Below are positions 49,427 through 57,625 of a DNA stretch of 64,000 nt, piece after piece. The stretch spans positions 15,234-79,233 of the forward strand of contig CAYXZD010000019.1 of assembly GCA_964469565.1 (NCBI GenBank). Direction: 5' to 3'. The position numbers were made by a program, and so were the translations under genes. The stretch comes from GCA-2720975 sp964469565. Lineage in GTDB: Bacteria; Planctomycetota; UBA1135; GCA-002686595. Positions within the stretch are counted from its first letter, which is position 1, and the number at the start of each line of letters is the position of its first letter. The notes beneath the pieces are model-generated. The model did not search any database, was not told the origin of the DNA, and worked only from the letters and a program-made list of their open reading frames with translations.

Positions 49427-50869
49427 ATGAATCTATCCAAAGCCCCCCTCGCCGCACTGCTCGCTGTGTCCACGTCCTTGCCCGTCGCCGCACAGGGTCC
49501 CGACTTCGCCAACCTCGCCGATCGGTTTCTAGTTGACCATGACCTGGGGGCAGCCAGTCCCGACACCGTGGAGTTGCCCCAAGTTCTAGAGAGCCACTAC
49601 CTGCACACCGCTGTGGGACTCTTTGACCTGTACTTTCCCACCGATAGCGCCGCGGACATCGAGCACTACCAGCGCATGGTCATCGCGCTCGCCAAGGCCC
49701 AGGCCGAGTGGCTTGATTGGACTGCCGAGGTGGGCACCGATGCGCGTCAAGCGCAAAAGGACGCTGGCGCATTGGCCAAGTGGGCTAGCAAGTGGGACAT
49801 CAAGCGCCTGCTCAGGGAGATTGAATCCGGGGAAACGAACTTGCTGGAAGCCACACGTGCTAGTTCAACCATCGTCAAAGCGAGCGAGCGCTTCGCCGCC
49901 TCCATGATGCGCGGTGATTCACTGGCGCTTGAGCGGCAGGCCGGAGCGCGGGAGCCGATTGTATTGATCCCCGAGCGTGCCGACTTCGTGGCGTTTCTCG
50001 CGTTCGGCGGCTGGTTGTACCCTGATTGTCGTGATGTGTTTTGGCAATCCGAGGCGGTCAACTGGACCCATACCTACATTGACAACATCAAGGTGTTATC
50101 CACGCGATTCGCATCGGGTAGTGGCGGACCCGGTGGATACTCGGCAGGCAGAAGCATGGACTACCGCACGTCCACTGGCATGGAGCAACAAATCGTGCAG
50201 CTCGCACTGAACTCACTGTTCGCAAATTACTACGGTGATCGGATCCCTCCTTCCATCGCTGGGGCCATGGCAGTCAACCTGGTGATTGACGTCTACGGTC
50301 AGTGCAACACTCGCGTCGATGGTGATCTACGGGCACGCCGCACCGCCGCTCGAGAGATCTTTGTGCCCGGTGGGAACCCGAACGGCGGAATCCTACCCCC
50401 GAATCTGGCGGACAGCCGATGGCGCACGGGACATGGCGCGGACTACTTCGTCAACGTGCTCCAGCGGGCCCACGAGAAGCGCAAGTCGAGCCGCTCGGCC
50501 GGTACTCAGGGGGGCGCCTTCAAGCTCGTCAGTGACGATTCTCGGAAGTCAAAGGTCGTGGCTGGTCCATTCCTTGGGGCCAATGCGGTGGTGCAATCCC
50601 TAGATGAGTCCTACCTTGGCGAGCAACTTGAGTTCCTGCGATCCTATCGTTCTTGCTTCATGCACTGGCTGCGCATGAAAGGTGGCAAGAGTGCTTCAAA
50701 GTCTGAGAAGTGTTTTGCCAGTTTCTTGCGGGCTCTGGCCGTCAATGAAGATCCCGAACAGATTGAGCAGGTATTCGGTCAGGTGTATGGCCGGCCCCTG
50801 AGTGGCCTCATGCCCAAGGGAGCTGACCTTGAGTCGGAGTTCATGCAGTGGCTTCCTAGAGCCCGGTAG
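49427..50869 (+). CDS. Exported protein of unknown function
   Basis: 480 residues with a clear signal peptide (KAPLAALLAVSTSLPVAAQG). I do not recognise a family. The first half is helical (YQRMVIALAKAQAEWLDWTAEVG, KWASKWDIKRLLREIESGE). The second half includes TSTGMEQQIVQLALNSLFANYYGDRIP, RRTAAREIFVPGGNPNGGIL and a C-terminal helical segment. The region FLAFGGWLYPDCRDVFWQSEAVNW has conserved-looking aromatic and cysteine residues. It recalls a secreted peptidase-like scaffold, but no catalytic motif can be assigned. A 63-bp gap separates it from the nucleotidase gene. Confidence 0.65.
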   Translation: MNLSKAPLAALLAVSTSLPVAAQGPDFANLADRFLVDHDLGAASPDTVELPQVLESHYLHTAVGLFDLYFPTDSAADIEHYQRMVIALAKAQAEWLDWTAEVGTDARQAQKDAGALAKWASKWDIKRLLREIESGETNLLEATRASSTIVKASERFAASMMRGDSLALERQAGAREPIVLIPERADFVAFLAFGGWLYPDCRDVFWQSEAVNWTHTYIDNIKVLSTRFASGSGGPGGYSAGRSMDYRTSTGMEQQIVQLALNSLFANYYGDRIPPSIAGAMAVNLVIDVYGQCNTRVDGDLRARRTAAREIFVPGGNPNGGILPPNLADSRWRTGHGADYFVNVLQRAHEKRKSSRSAGTQGGAFKLVSDDSRKSKVVAGPFLGANAVVQSLDESYLGEQLEFLRSYRSCFMHWLRMKGGKSASKSEKCFASFLRALAVNEDPEQIEQVFGQVYGRPLSGLMPKGADLESEFMQWLPRAR

Positions 50870-50920
50870 ACTCGCCAAGGCCCTTGGAAAAGGGCCTACC
50901 CTAGGGGCGGCGCGTGCGGA

Positions 50921-50926
50921 TACAGT
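50921..50926 (+). promoter_or_regulatory. -10-like hexamer TACAGT, 6 nt before ATG 50933
   Basis: TACAGT is followed by CTGCCC and ATG 50933. It matches the leaderless pattern. No Shine-Dalgarno sequence is present. Confidence 0.4.
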
Positions 50927-50932
50927 CTGCCC

Positions 50933-52492
50933 ATGGACTCTACCCTGGGGAAAGCGAGGTCGGTGGCAAGGTTGCTTTGGGCGGCCGGCGGGCTTGTCCT
51001 CATGGGACTCGTCTCCTGTGGGGGTCGAGAGCCTGTCCCGCAGGAAGTGCATCTGGTTCTCCTGCACACCAATGATGTGCACGGCCAGGTCCTTCCAAGG
51101 CCTGCCACTTGGCTGGAGATCCCAGATCCGCCGCGGATGGGGGGCATCAAGAGGCTTGACGCGGCGATTCGGCTTGAGAGACAGGCTGCACGGGAGCAGG
51201 GTGCCGAGGTCTTGCTTGTCGATGGAGGTGACTGGACCCAGGGCACGCCTGAAGGGCGCCTCAACCACGGTCGAGATGCGGCAGCTCTCATGGTCCAGAT
51301 GGGTTATGACGGGATGGCTGTTGGCAATCACGAGTTCGACCATGGTTTGGATGTATTCCTTGAACACCTAGAGGTGATTCAGCCCCCAGCACTCTTGGCC
51401 AATGCGCTGACCACCGAGGGGCAGGCCTTGCCTGGATTGGCGACTCACCGAGTGATTGAGCGCGCGGGGCTTTCCATTGTTCTTGTAGGGTTGCTCACGC
51501 AAGATGCTCCAACGCTTACACACGCCTCCGTCCAGAGTTTGGATTGGCAATCGCCGGCCCTCGCCCTGGGTCGCATTCGCAAGGAGTTTGAAGGAACCCC
51601 TTCCCTTGTCATTCCACTGACACACCTCGGGGAGGACGCCGATCGAGCCCTGGCGCGTGCACATCCCGGCCTCCCGTTGATCATCGGAGGGCACAGCCAC
51701 ACTAAGCTCCCTGCGGGGGTGCGGGAGGGCAACACTCTCATCGTTCAGACGGGGGCCAAGGCAACCTATCTAGGCCGGGTCGATTTGTGGGTGGATTCAA
51801 CAAGTCACGTAGTCCTACGGTCAGAGGCCCGCTTGATTGACTTGGATCAACCGGTTTTGGACCATGATGTGGCGTTTGAGGAGGCATGCGACCGCCTCAT
51901 TGAAGAGAGTGAACGTCGCATGGGAGGTGCCGTTGGAGTCTTGGCGGCCCCGCTGCGGCGCAGTAAGAGCCCCTTGAAAACTTCTGGGTCTGGCAATCTG
52001 TTGACGGATGTGATGGCGAAGCACGCTGGGGCACAAATCAGTTTTCACAATCGGGGTGGTCTGCGGGCGGATTTGGCAGCGGGGGAAGTGACGAGAAGGT
52101 CCCTGTTTCGCGTCCTGCCTTTTGAAAACCACATGGTGAGCATGGACTTGAGTGGGGCTCAGGTCTTGTCCCTTCTCGCCGCTTCGATCGGTCGCATGGG
52201 GCACTCTCCATTGGAATTCAGTGGCCTTGAGGTATTTGTCACCGAAGGGCGGGGTGCCAAAGATCACACTTTGGTGCGGGTCCTCGTGGATGGGGAAGCA
52301 CTCGATGAGGAACGGTCCTACCGAGTGGTGACCAATTCGTTCCTTGCAGAGGGCGGCGATGGCTACGAGACCTTTACCCAGGGCGTCAACCGGCAAGTGG
52401 ACCCGATTCTATTGAGGGACCTCTTGGAAGGGGTTTTCGGAAACGAGCCTGTGCACCCCCCAATGGATTCTAGGTTGATGACTGATTCCTGA
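50933..52492 (+). CDS. 5'-nucleotidase/UshA-family lipoprotein
   Basis: 519 residues. The signal peptide LLWAAGGLVLMGLVSCGG has a lipobox. The N-terminal calcineurin-like domain has LLHTNDVHGQV (dimetal aspartate and histidine), LLVDGGDWTQGTP, MAVGNHEFDHGLDVF and LIIGGHSHTKLP, a full metal-binding set. The C-terminal domain has SGSGNLLTDVMAKHAGAQISFHNRGGLRADL and ENHMVSMDLSGAQVLSLL, and ends VTNSFLAEGGDGYETF, the nucleotide-binding part of UshA-like proteins. It would dephosphorylate extracellular nucleotides for phosphate or nucleoside uptake. Confidence 0.92.
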   Translation: MDSTLGKARSVARLLWAAGGLVLMGLVSCGGREPVPQEVHLVLLHTNDVHGQVLPRPATWLEIPDPPRMGGIKRLDAAIRLERQAAREQGAEVLLVDGGDWTQGTPEGRLNHGRDAAALMVQMGYDGMAVGNHEFDHGLDVFLEHLEVIQPPALLANALTTEGQALPGLATHRVIERAGLSIVLVGLLTQDAPTLTHASVQSLDWQSPALALGRIRKEFEGTPSLVIPLTHLGEDADRALARAHPGLPLIIGGHSHTKLPAGVREGNTLIVQTGAKATYLGRVDLWVDSTSHVVLRSEARLIDLDQPVLDHDVAFEEACDRLIEESERRMGGAVGVLAAPLRRSKSPLKTSGSGNLLTDVMAKHAGAQISFHNRGGLRADLAAGEVTRRSLFRVLPFENHMVSMDLSGAQVLSLLAASIGRMGHSPLEFSGLEVFVTEGRGAKDHTLVRVLVDGEALDEERSYRVVTNSFLAEGGDGYETFTQGVNRQVDPILLRDLLEGVFGNEPVHPPMDSRLMTDS

Positions 52493-52628
52493 TTTCAAGC
52501 TGGAAAAAATACTGGCTGATCGGGCGTGGGATGAGTGGGGGGGGGTGGGGACCCGGTGAAAGATGGAGTAGGCTCACGCCTAGTTCGAATCCCCTGAGTT
52601 GCCGTTCAAACTTCAATCCCACACCCCC

Positions 52629-53462
52629 ATGAATCTCGCAGACCTCCTCAACGACCCCGCGCCCATGGCCCATGGGCTCGTGACCTATTGCAGTGGCGCA
52701 GGCATCGCGGTCTTCACACTCACGAATCCGCCCGCCAATGGATACAGCCATCCCATGATGTTGGATTTGGACGAGGCTATCCTGCGTGCGCGCTTTGATG
52801 AGGACGTTGAGGTCATCGTCCTTTGCGGTGCAGGTCCGAGTTTCTTCTGTGCGGGTGCGGACATTTCAATGTTGGGAGAGGTGACTCCTGCCTTCAAGTA
52901 CGCCTTTTGCCTACACGCCAACGAGACGCTCTCTCGCCTAGAGCAGACGCCTAAACTTGTCATCGCTGCACTCGGTGGTCACTGCGTGGGTGGGGGGTTA
53001 GAAGTGGCCCTAGCTGCGGATATTCGAGTGGCTCGACGTGGATCTGGCAAATGTGGCCTTCCCGAAGTGAAGCTCGGCGTGCTGCCAGGAACAGGGGGAA
53101 CTCAGCGGCTTGCACGACTCGTCGGATCATCTGCGGCGATCGAATTGATGGCAGAGGGGGAAGTTTTCGACTATGACCGTGCCGAATCCTTGGGGCTCGT
53201 GAATCGCCAGATCGAAGCGGATGGTGATGATTCATTCATGTTGGAGGTCCTCACCTGGGCCCAGAGATTCACGTCCCCACAGAGTGCTTCCGGTGCCGTG
53301 GGTCTAATCAAGAGGGCCGTGCAGTCTGGCGCAGACTTGCCCCTGGAGTCCGGATTAGCATTGGAGCGGGAGCTTCAAGCGCGACTGTTCATCGGGGAAG
53401 ATGCAGCCGCTGGTATCGCTGCCTTCACGAACAAACAGAAACCAGAGTTCACGGGTCGCTAG
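52629..53462 (+). CDS. Enoyl-CoA hydratase/isomerase family protein
   Basis: 277 residues of the crotonase superfamily. FTLTNPPANGYSHPMMLDLDEA, VLCGAGPSFFCAGADISML (first oxyanion-hole segment) and LVIAALGGHCVGGGLEVALAADIRVA (second oxyanion segment, with acyl-CoA-binding glycines) are present. The catalytic glutamate is in CGLPEVKLGVLPGTGGTQRL. A full set of residues supports hydration of enoyl-CoA. The next genes (MDR dehydrogenase, 3-hydroxyacyl-CoA dehydrogenase) suggest a beta-oxidation or butyrate-like module. ATG 52629 is preferred to an in-frame start ten codons upstream. Confidence 0.92.
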   Translation: MNLADLLNDPAPMAHGLVTYCSGAGIAVFTLTNPPANGYSHPMMLDLDEAILRARFDEDVEVIVLCGAGPSFFCAGADISMLGEVTPAFKYAFCLHANETLSRLEQTPKLVIAALGGHCVGGGLEVALAADIRVARRGSGKCGLPEVKLGVLPGTGGTQRLARLVGSSAAIELMAEGEVFDYDRAESLGLVNRQIEADGDDSFMLEVLTWAQRFTSPQSASGAVGLIKRAVQSGADLPLESGLALERELQARLFIGEDAAAGIAAFTNKQKPEFTGR

Positions 53463-53479
53463 GTGTAGTCGCCTTCAAG

Positions 53480-54535
53480 ATGCAAGCTGTACACATCAAC
53501 GCCCATGGCGGCCCATCGGTACTGGAGGTCGTCCAAGTCCCTACGCCCGATCCCGCACCGGGAGAGGTACTGGTACGCGTCTTGGGCGTATCCTTGAATC
53601 ACTTGGATCTTTGGGTACGCCGCGGTATGCCTGGATTCGCGATTCCATTCCCTCGCATTCCAGGCTGTGATGGGGTGGGGGAGATTGTGGCCCTCGGAGA
53701 AGGTGTTGATCCTAAGACCTACTCTACGGGACAGGTCGTTGTGCTTGAACCGGGTTATCGGACCTCAGGGCCAGCAGCGCATTCGGCGGGAACCCTTCCT
53801 GATGAGATGGATCACTTGGAATCCGACTATGGCATTCGGGGAGAGCACGGCAACGGCTTCAATTGTGAGTTCGTGTCTCTGCCTGCTACGCATGTGCTGG
53901 GCTTGCCTGCGGGTATCGACCCCCTGCAAGCAGCGGCGGTTCCACTCGTTTTCTTGACGGCTTGGGGATTGGTGGTCACGAGAGGAAAAGTCCAGGCAGG
54001 TGAACGGGTGCTGGTCTTGGCCGGTTCCTCAGGGGTGGGCTCTGCTGCCATTCAAGTAGCGCGTCTTGCGGGCGCGCAGGTGATGGCCACGGCAGGGAGC
54101 CCGGAAAAACGGGCCTTAGCGTTGGAGCTTGGCGCAGAGTCGGTGGTGGACCACTATGACCCCGATTGGCCGCGTCTCGTGAAGGAGTGGAGTCGGGGGG
54201 CCGGCGCAGATCTAGTCGTGGAGCACGTGGGGCCAGCAACATGGGAGGGCTCCATGCGGGCCCTCGCTCGAAATGGTCGCCTTGTCACCTGTGGAGGGAC
54301 GACCGGTGCCCAGGTTTCCCTGACTCTGCCGCACCTCTTTATCAAGAATCAGTCTGTGCTGGGCTCAACGATGGGGCCGCGCAGTGCCCTGCCCCGTATC
54401 TTCGAGGAGGTCTCTGCGGGTACCATGCGCCCCGTCGTGGACCGTGTGATGCCACTGAGTCAGGTGGCGGATGCCCACGCCATGCTTGAGGCCAAGTCAG
54501 TCTTGGGCAAAGTCGTACTCCAACCCAATCTCTAG
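53480..54535 (+). CDS. MDR-family dehydrogenase/reductase without structural zinc cysteines
   Basis: 351 residues of the medium-chain dehydrogenase/reductase family. GCDGVGEIVALGEGV and VLVLAGSSGVGSAAIQVARLAG (NAD(P)-binding) are typical. The region that carries the four structural zinc cysteines in zinc alcohol dehydrogenases reads PGYRTSGPAAHSAGTLPDEMDH, with none of them. The catalytic-zinc cysteine is also not visible where LNHLDLWVRRG begins. It is thus closer to quinone oxidoreductase or crotonyl-CoA/acrylyl-type reductases. Its place between an enoyl-CoA hydratase and a hydroxyacyl-CoA dehydrogenase fits an enoyl-thioester reductase, which is an inference. Confidence 0.85.
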   Translation: MQAVHINAHGGPSVLEVVQVPTPDPAPGEVLVRVLGVSLNHLDLWVRRGMPGFAIPFPRIPGCDGVGEIVALGEGVDPKTYSTGQVVVLEPGYRTSGPAAHSAGTLPDEMDHLESDYGIRGEHGNGFNCEFVSLPATHVLGLPAGIDPLQAAAVPLVFLTAWGLVVTRGKVQAGERVLVLAGSSGVGSAAIQVARLAGAQVMATAGSPEKRALALELGAESVVDHYDPDWPRLVKEWSRGAGADLVVEHVGPATWEGSMRALARNGRLVTCGGTTGAQVSLTLPHLFIKNQSVLGSTMGPRSALPRIFEEVSAGTMRPVVDRVMPLSQVADAHAMLEAKSVLGKVVLQPNL

Positions 54536-54553
54536 ATTCATTCCCTGTTGATC

Positions 54554-55417
54554 ATGACATCCACGAGTCTCCAACGTGCAGCGGTGCTGGGTGCAGGCAC
54601 CATGGGCCACGGCATCGCCCATGTGCTTGCCATGGCGGGACTAGACACCCGCCTTTTTGATGTGAGCTCTGATGCCGTGGGAGTTGGGCTTTCCAAGATC
54701 AAGGCCAACCTAGAGAAGGGTGTTGTCCGCGGAAAGGTCTCTGAAGAACAACGCGGCGCTGCTCTCGCCCAACTAACAGGCACTGAGTCTCTGAGCGAGG
54801 CTGTGCAAGATGTGGACGTCGTGATCGAAGCCGTTCCCGAGCGCATGGAATTGAAGCAGTCTGTCTTTCAGCAGCTCTCAGAGTTGTGCACCCCACAAAC
54901 TCTGCTCGCCACGAACACCTCTTCGCTATCCATTGGGGAAATCGCGTCGGTGTGCGCCGAGCCGGGACGTGTGGTGGGCATGCATTTTTTCAATCCAGTT
55001 CACATCATGAAGCTCGTCGAAGTCGTGCGAACGCAACACTCTACCGAAGAGGCGGTTCAACAGGCCATGGGACTTGCGACCCGCATGGGCAAGGAGCCCA
55101 TTGACGTGCGGGATGCGCCGGGCTTTGCTTCATCGCGACTGGGGATTGCGATTGGCATGGAGGCTATACGTATGGTTGAGAGTCATGTGGCTTCGGCTGA
55201 GGACATCGACAAAGCCATGACCTTGGGTTACGGCTTTCCCATGGGGCCTCTGCGCCTAACGGATTTAGTGGGGCTCGACGTACGCCTTTCCATTGCCGAG
55301 TACTTGAGCGAGACACTCGGGCCCCGATTCGAGCCTCCTGCGCTACTGCGGGAGATGGTCGAGCGGGGAGACCTTGGCCAAAAGAGTGGCCAGGGCTTCT
55401 ACACCTGGGAGTCATGA
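54554..55417 (+). CDS. 3-hydroxyacyl-CoA (3-hydroxybutyryl-CoA) dehydrogenase
   Basis: 287 residues, the normal size of the short HBDH form. The N-terminal Rossmann motif AAVLGAGTMGHGIAHVLAMAG, VIEAVPERMELKQSVF, FATNTSSLSI-like LLATNTSSLSIGEI, and VVGMHFFNPVHIMKLVEVV (catalytic histidine) are present. The C-terminal GFASSRLGIAIGMEAIRMVE and GYGFPMGPLRLTDLVGLDV complete the family. TTG 54548 lies two codons before the preferred ATG 54554. Its ATGA overlap with the next gene shows co-translation. It probably works with the adjacent hydratase in acyl-CoA metabolism. Confidence 0.93.
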   Translation: MTSTSLQRAAVLGAGTMGHGIAHVLAMAGLDTRLFDVSSDAVGVGLSKIKANLEKGVVRGKVSEEQRGAALAQLTGTESLSEAVQDVDVVIEAVPERMELKQSVFQQLSELCTPQTLLATNTSSLSIGEIASVCAEPGRVVGMHFFNPVHIMKLVEVVRTQHSTEEAVQQAMGLATRMGKEPIDVRDAPGFASSRLGIAIGMEAIRMVESHVASAEDIDKAMTLGYGFPMGPLRLTDLVGLDVRLSIAEYLSETLGPRFEPPALLREMVERGDLGQKSGQGFYTWES

Positions 55418-56076
55418 GCGACACCTTTGAAAAGCAAGATTGGGGTGACATCGACGCACTCAACAGCCAGGGAAGGTCTTGGCCAAAAATCGGATGTTGC
55501 TGCCTAGGCTGCGTCGTCCCACTCTTGCTCATGGGTGCGTTGTTGATAGGTGGCATGAGCAAGGTGCGTAGCGGGCTGGATCAATCTGAGCAGTGGGCAC
55601 GTCTGGATGAAATCCTGCCTTATCAGGAAGCTCCCCCAGGGTTTGCCCTCTCCTTTGGATTGCAATTGGATTGGTTTGACTTTGAGTTCTACGTTCTCCT
55701 CGAGGCCGATGCAGTTGAAGGTCCTCAGCATGCGGACCGCGCCTGGCTCCTCATGTCCATTCCAGGCAACGGCGATGAATTCCGCGATGGGGGTGCCATG
55801 GAGCCGTGGCACGCCCCGGATTGTGAACAGCCCGTGGCGGTCATCGATGTGCAAGGCCAATCACTGCCCGTGGGTTGGCTCTCGAGCTCCGAGGGGACAC
55901 CGATTCCACCCGGGGGGTTCTGGGAGTCCGATGGAAACGCTCCGCTTGTTTTCGTTCAGCTCCCAAGCGAAGCGGAAACGAGCTTGGTGTTGTTGGTGAC
56001 AGGGGAGACTATCGACTCTCTGACAATTGCTGAGGTCACTGGTTTTCTAGATTACTTTCAATTGGGTGTCGAATAA
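55414..56076 (+). CDS. Single-span membrane protein of unknown function
   Basis: 220 residues. A cytosolic N-terminus of ~27 residues precedes one membrane segment (IGCCCLGCVVPLLLMGALLIGG) that contains four cysteines near its start. The remaining ~165 residues form a beta-rich extracytoplasmic domain (LSFGLQLDWFDFEFYVLLEAD, AWLLMSIPGNGDEF, LVFVQLPSEAETSLVLLVTG). No family recognised. It overlaps the dehydrogenase stop as ATGA. The next gene encodes a protein of similar layout, so the two may be a pair of distant paralogues. Confidence 0.65.
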   Translation: MSDTFEKQDWGDIDALNSQGRSWPKIGCCCLGCVVPLLLMGALLIGGMSKVRSGLDQSEQWARLDEILPYQEAPPGFALSFGLQLDWFDFEFYVLLEADAVEGPQHADRAWLLMSIPGNGDEFRDGGAMEPWHAPDCEQPVAVIDVQGQSLPVGWLSSSEGTPIPPGGFWESDGNAPLVFVQLPSEAETSLVLLVTGETIDSLTIAEVTGFLDYFQLGVE

Positions 56077-56092
56077 CGGAGTACTGACAACC

Positions 56093-56854
56093 ATGAGCCC
56101 GATGCCGACATCAGACGACTTAGCCGAGGATTCAGTTTCCGCGGGCGAGCCATCACGAGAAAGCCCGGGAGGGGTCTTGCGCATGGGTTGCGGACTCGTG
56201 GTGATTGTGGGGGCCTTGCTGTTTGCACTATTGCCTCAGAGCTCGGAGGCAGACCCTCAAGCGAGACTCGCAGAGTGTTTTGAGTTGGTGGGACCAGTTC
56301 CCTTTGGGTTTCAACCAACGCGGGCCATCCTATTCGGGACGGGTCAGGAGTTCATCTTGATGGGCCGGGGCAGCGGCGATGGCGAAATCGACTCTGCACC
56401 CGACTGGCTCCCCCCCCAATCGAAGGGGTGGGGTAGTTACAAGGGCGAGGCCAAGTCCGTCGAGACCTTTGATTGGTCGAGTGTGGAAGTCGACAACGGT
56501 CCCAATGACCCCATGGAAGTTGCCATAGGTCTGTTTTCAGGGGCGAAGGGCAGCCGCGCAATCCAGTCTCAATTCGCAGGCGTGAAGTATGAAGACATCA
56601 CGCGTTTGCCCAAGAACGGACAGGCTGTTCCGGTAGATTCCGGCCGCATTCGGTGGGGGCCCTATGAAGCTCCCTTCGTACTCATGCGTCACTTTGGCAG
56701 GGATGCTGATGGACCTGGTTTTTGGGATACACTGCGAGTCAATCTCAGCGTTGGAAGCCGACTGCGAGTTCTATACCTGCGCTGGGGCCGTGGACAGGCT
56801 GGGGGTGTTGAGCATGCGAACGCATTCTTGCGCATCTTCGATCCTGGTCAGTAA
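56093..56854 (+). CDS. Single-span membrane protein of unknown function, similar in layout to its upstream neighbour
   Basis: 253 residues from ATG 56093. A GTG 27 nt upstream is also in frame. An acidic N-terminus is followed by one hydrophobic span (VLRMGCGLVVIVGALLFALLP) and a ~190-residue extracytoplasmic part with LVGPVPFGFQPTRAILFGTG, VEVAIGLF-type strands and LRVLYLRWGRGQAGG. It shares with the preceding protein the order 'cytosolic tail, membrane span, short helix, P-x-GF strand', but clear sequence identity is limited. The function is unknown. Confidence 0.62.
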   Translation: MSPMPTSDDLAEDSVSAGEPSRESPGGVLRMGCGLVVIVGALLFALLPQSSEADPQARLAECFELVGPVPFGFQPTRAILFGTGQEFILMGRGSGDGEIDSAPDWLPPQSKGWGSYKGEAKSVETFDWSSVEVDNGPNDPMEVAIGLFSGAKGSRAIQSQFAGVKYEDITRLPKNGQAVPVDSGRIRWGPYEAPFVLMRHFGRDADGPGFWDTLRVNLSVGSRLRVLYLRWGRGQAGGVEHANAFLRIFDPGQ

Positions 56855-56971
56855 TCACGGACCGGCTCCCGATCTGCGCCAAGGGTCTAGCTGTCTCTAC
56901 CTGCGGCCGGAGGAAGGGGGGGGCTCTGTGGGCTCGGTCCAAGTTCCGTCGGAGTAGTTTGTCTCCCAGGA

Positions 56972-57051
56972 CCCTTGACGAATTCGGATGCCTCTGCAGG
57001 ATTCTCAAGATACCCAATTGGAGAAGGACCCCCCCTCGAATTCGCCAAGGG
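56972..57051 (+). promoter_or_regulatory. 15-bp inverted repeat upstream of slyD
   Basis: CCCTTGACGAATTCG (56972-56986) and CGAATTCGCCAAGGG (57037-57051) are complementary except for one base, with 50 nt between. The left arm contains TTGACG, a good -35 element. The region lies 31-110 bp upstream of ATG 57083 and may be a paired operator or an mRNA leader structure. Confidence 0.4.
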
Positions 57052-57082
57052 CTTTGGACCCAAGGCAGAACCCCAACCCACC

Positions 57083-57565
57083 ATGCAAATCAAAGACGAC
57101 CTCGTTGCCAGAATTCACTATACCCTGACCGATGACAAAGGTGTGGTGATTGACAAGTCTGAAGAGGGCTCTCCTCTCCCTTACCTGCACGGCAAGGGCA
57201 ATCTCATCCCCGGGTTGGAATCGGAACTCGTTGGCCGGAAAGTTGGCGATCAATTCTCGGTGCGAATTGAACCTAAGAACGCTTATGGGGATAGGAATGA
57301 GGAGATGGTTCAAGACATCCCCCGGACGGCGCTTCCAGAGGACATCGATGTGCAACCAGGAATGCAGTTTGAAGCCCGGAGTGATGAGGGTTCCCACCTC
57401 GTGACCGTTGTTGGAATTGAGGGGGAAAGTGTACGCATCGATGGCAATCACCCCCTCGCCGGGGTTCACCTCAATTTTGAGGTTGAAGTCGCGGATGTCC
57501 GCGAAGCTAGCAGCGAGGAGATTGAACACGGCCATGTCCATGGAGAAGGCGGCCATCAGCACTAG
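57083..57565 (+). CDS. slyD: SlyD-type FKBP peptidyl-prolyl isomerase
   Basis: 160 residues. The FKBP core QIKDDLVARIHYTLTDDKGVVIDKSEEG, LPYLHGKGNLIPGLESELVG and VSIRIEPKNAYG-like FSVRIEPKNAYGDRN is interrupted by the IF chaperone domain (QDIPRTALPEDIDVQPGMQFEA), then NHPLAGVHLNFEVEVADVREA closes the fold. The histidine-rich tail HGHVHGEGGHQH binds Ni2+/Zn2+ in SlyD proteins. A longer frame begins at 56975 inside the inverted repeat region. ATG 57083 fits the family start. It is cytosolic and without signal peptide, unlike the FKBP lipoprotein at 19049. Confidence 0.93.
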   Translation: MQIKDDLVARIHYTLTDDKGVVIDKSEEGSPLPYLHGKGNLIPGLESELVGRKVGDQFSVRIEPKNAYGDRNEEMVQDIPRTALPEDIDVQPGMQFEARSDEGSHLVTVVGIEGESVRIDGNHPLAGVHLNFEVEVADVREASSEEIEHGHVHGEGGHQH

Positions 57566-57625
57566 GCTGTGGGGTTGGCGCCCCACGCAGGAAACCGGTC
57601 GTCCGCTGATGGGGTCCATTGCGCT

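Noticed and set aside
52576..52597. GTTCGAATCCCC resembling a tRNA T-loop
   Set aside because: The flanking bases do not form a 5-bp T-stem (CCTAG against CCCCT), and no acceptor, D or anticodon arm can be drawn in the preceding 60 bp.
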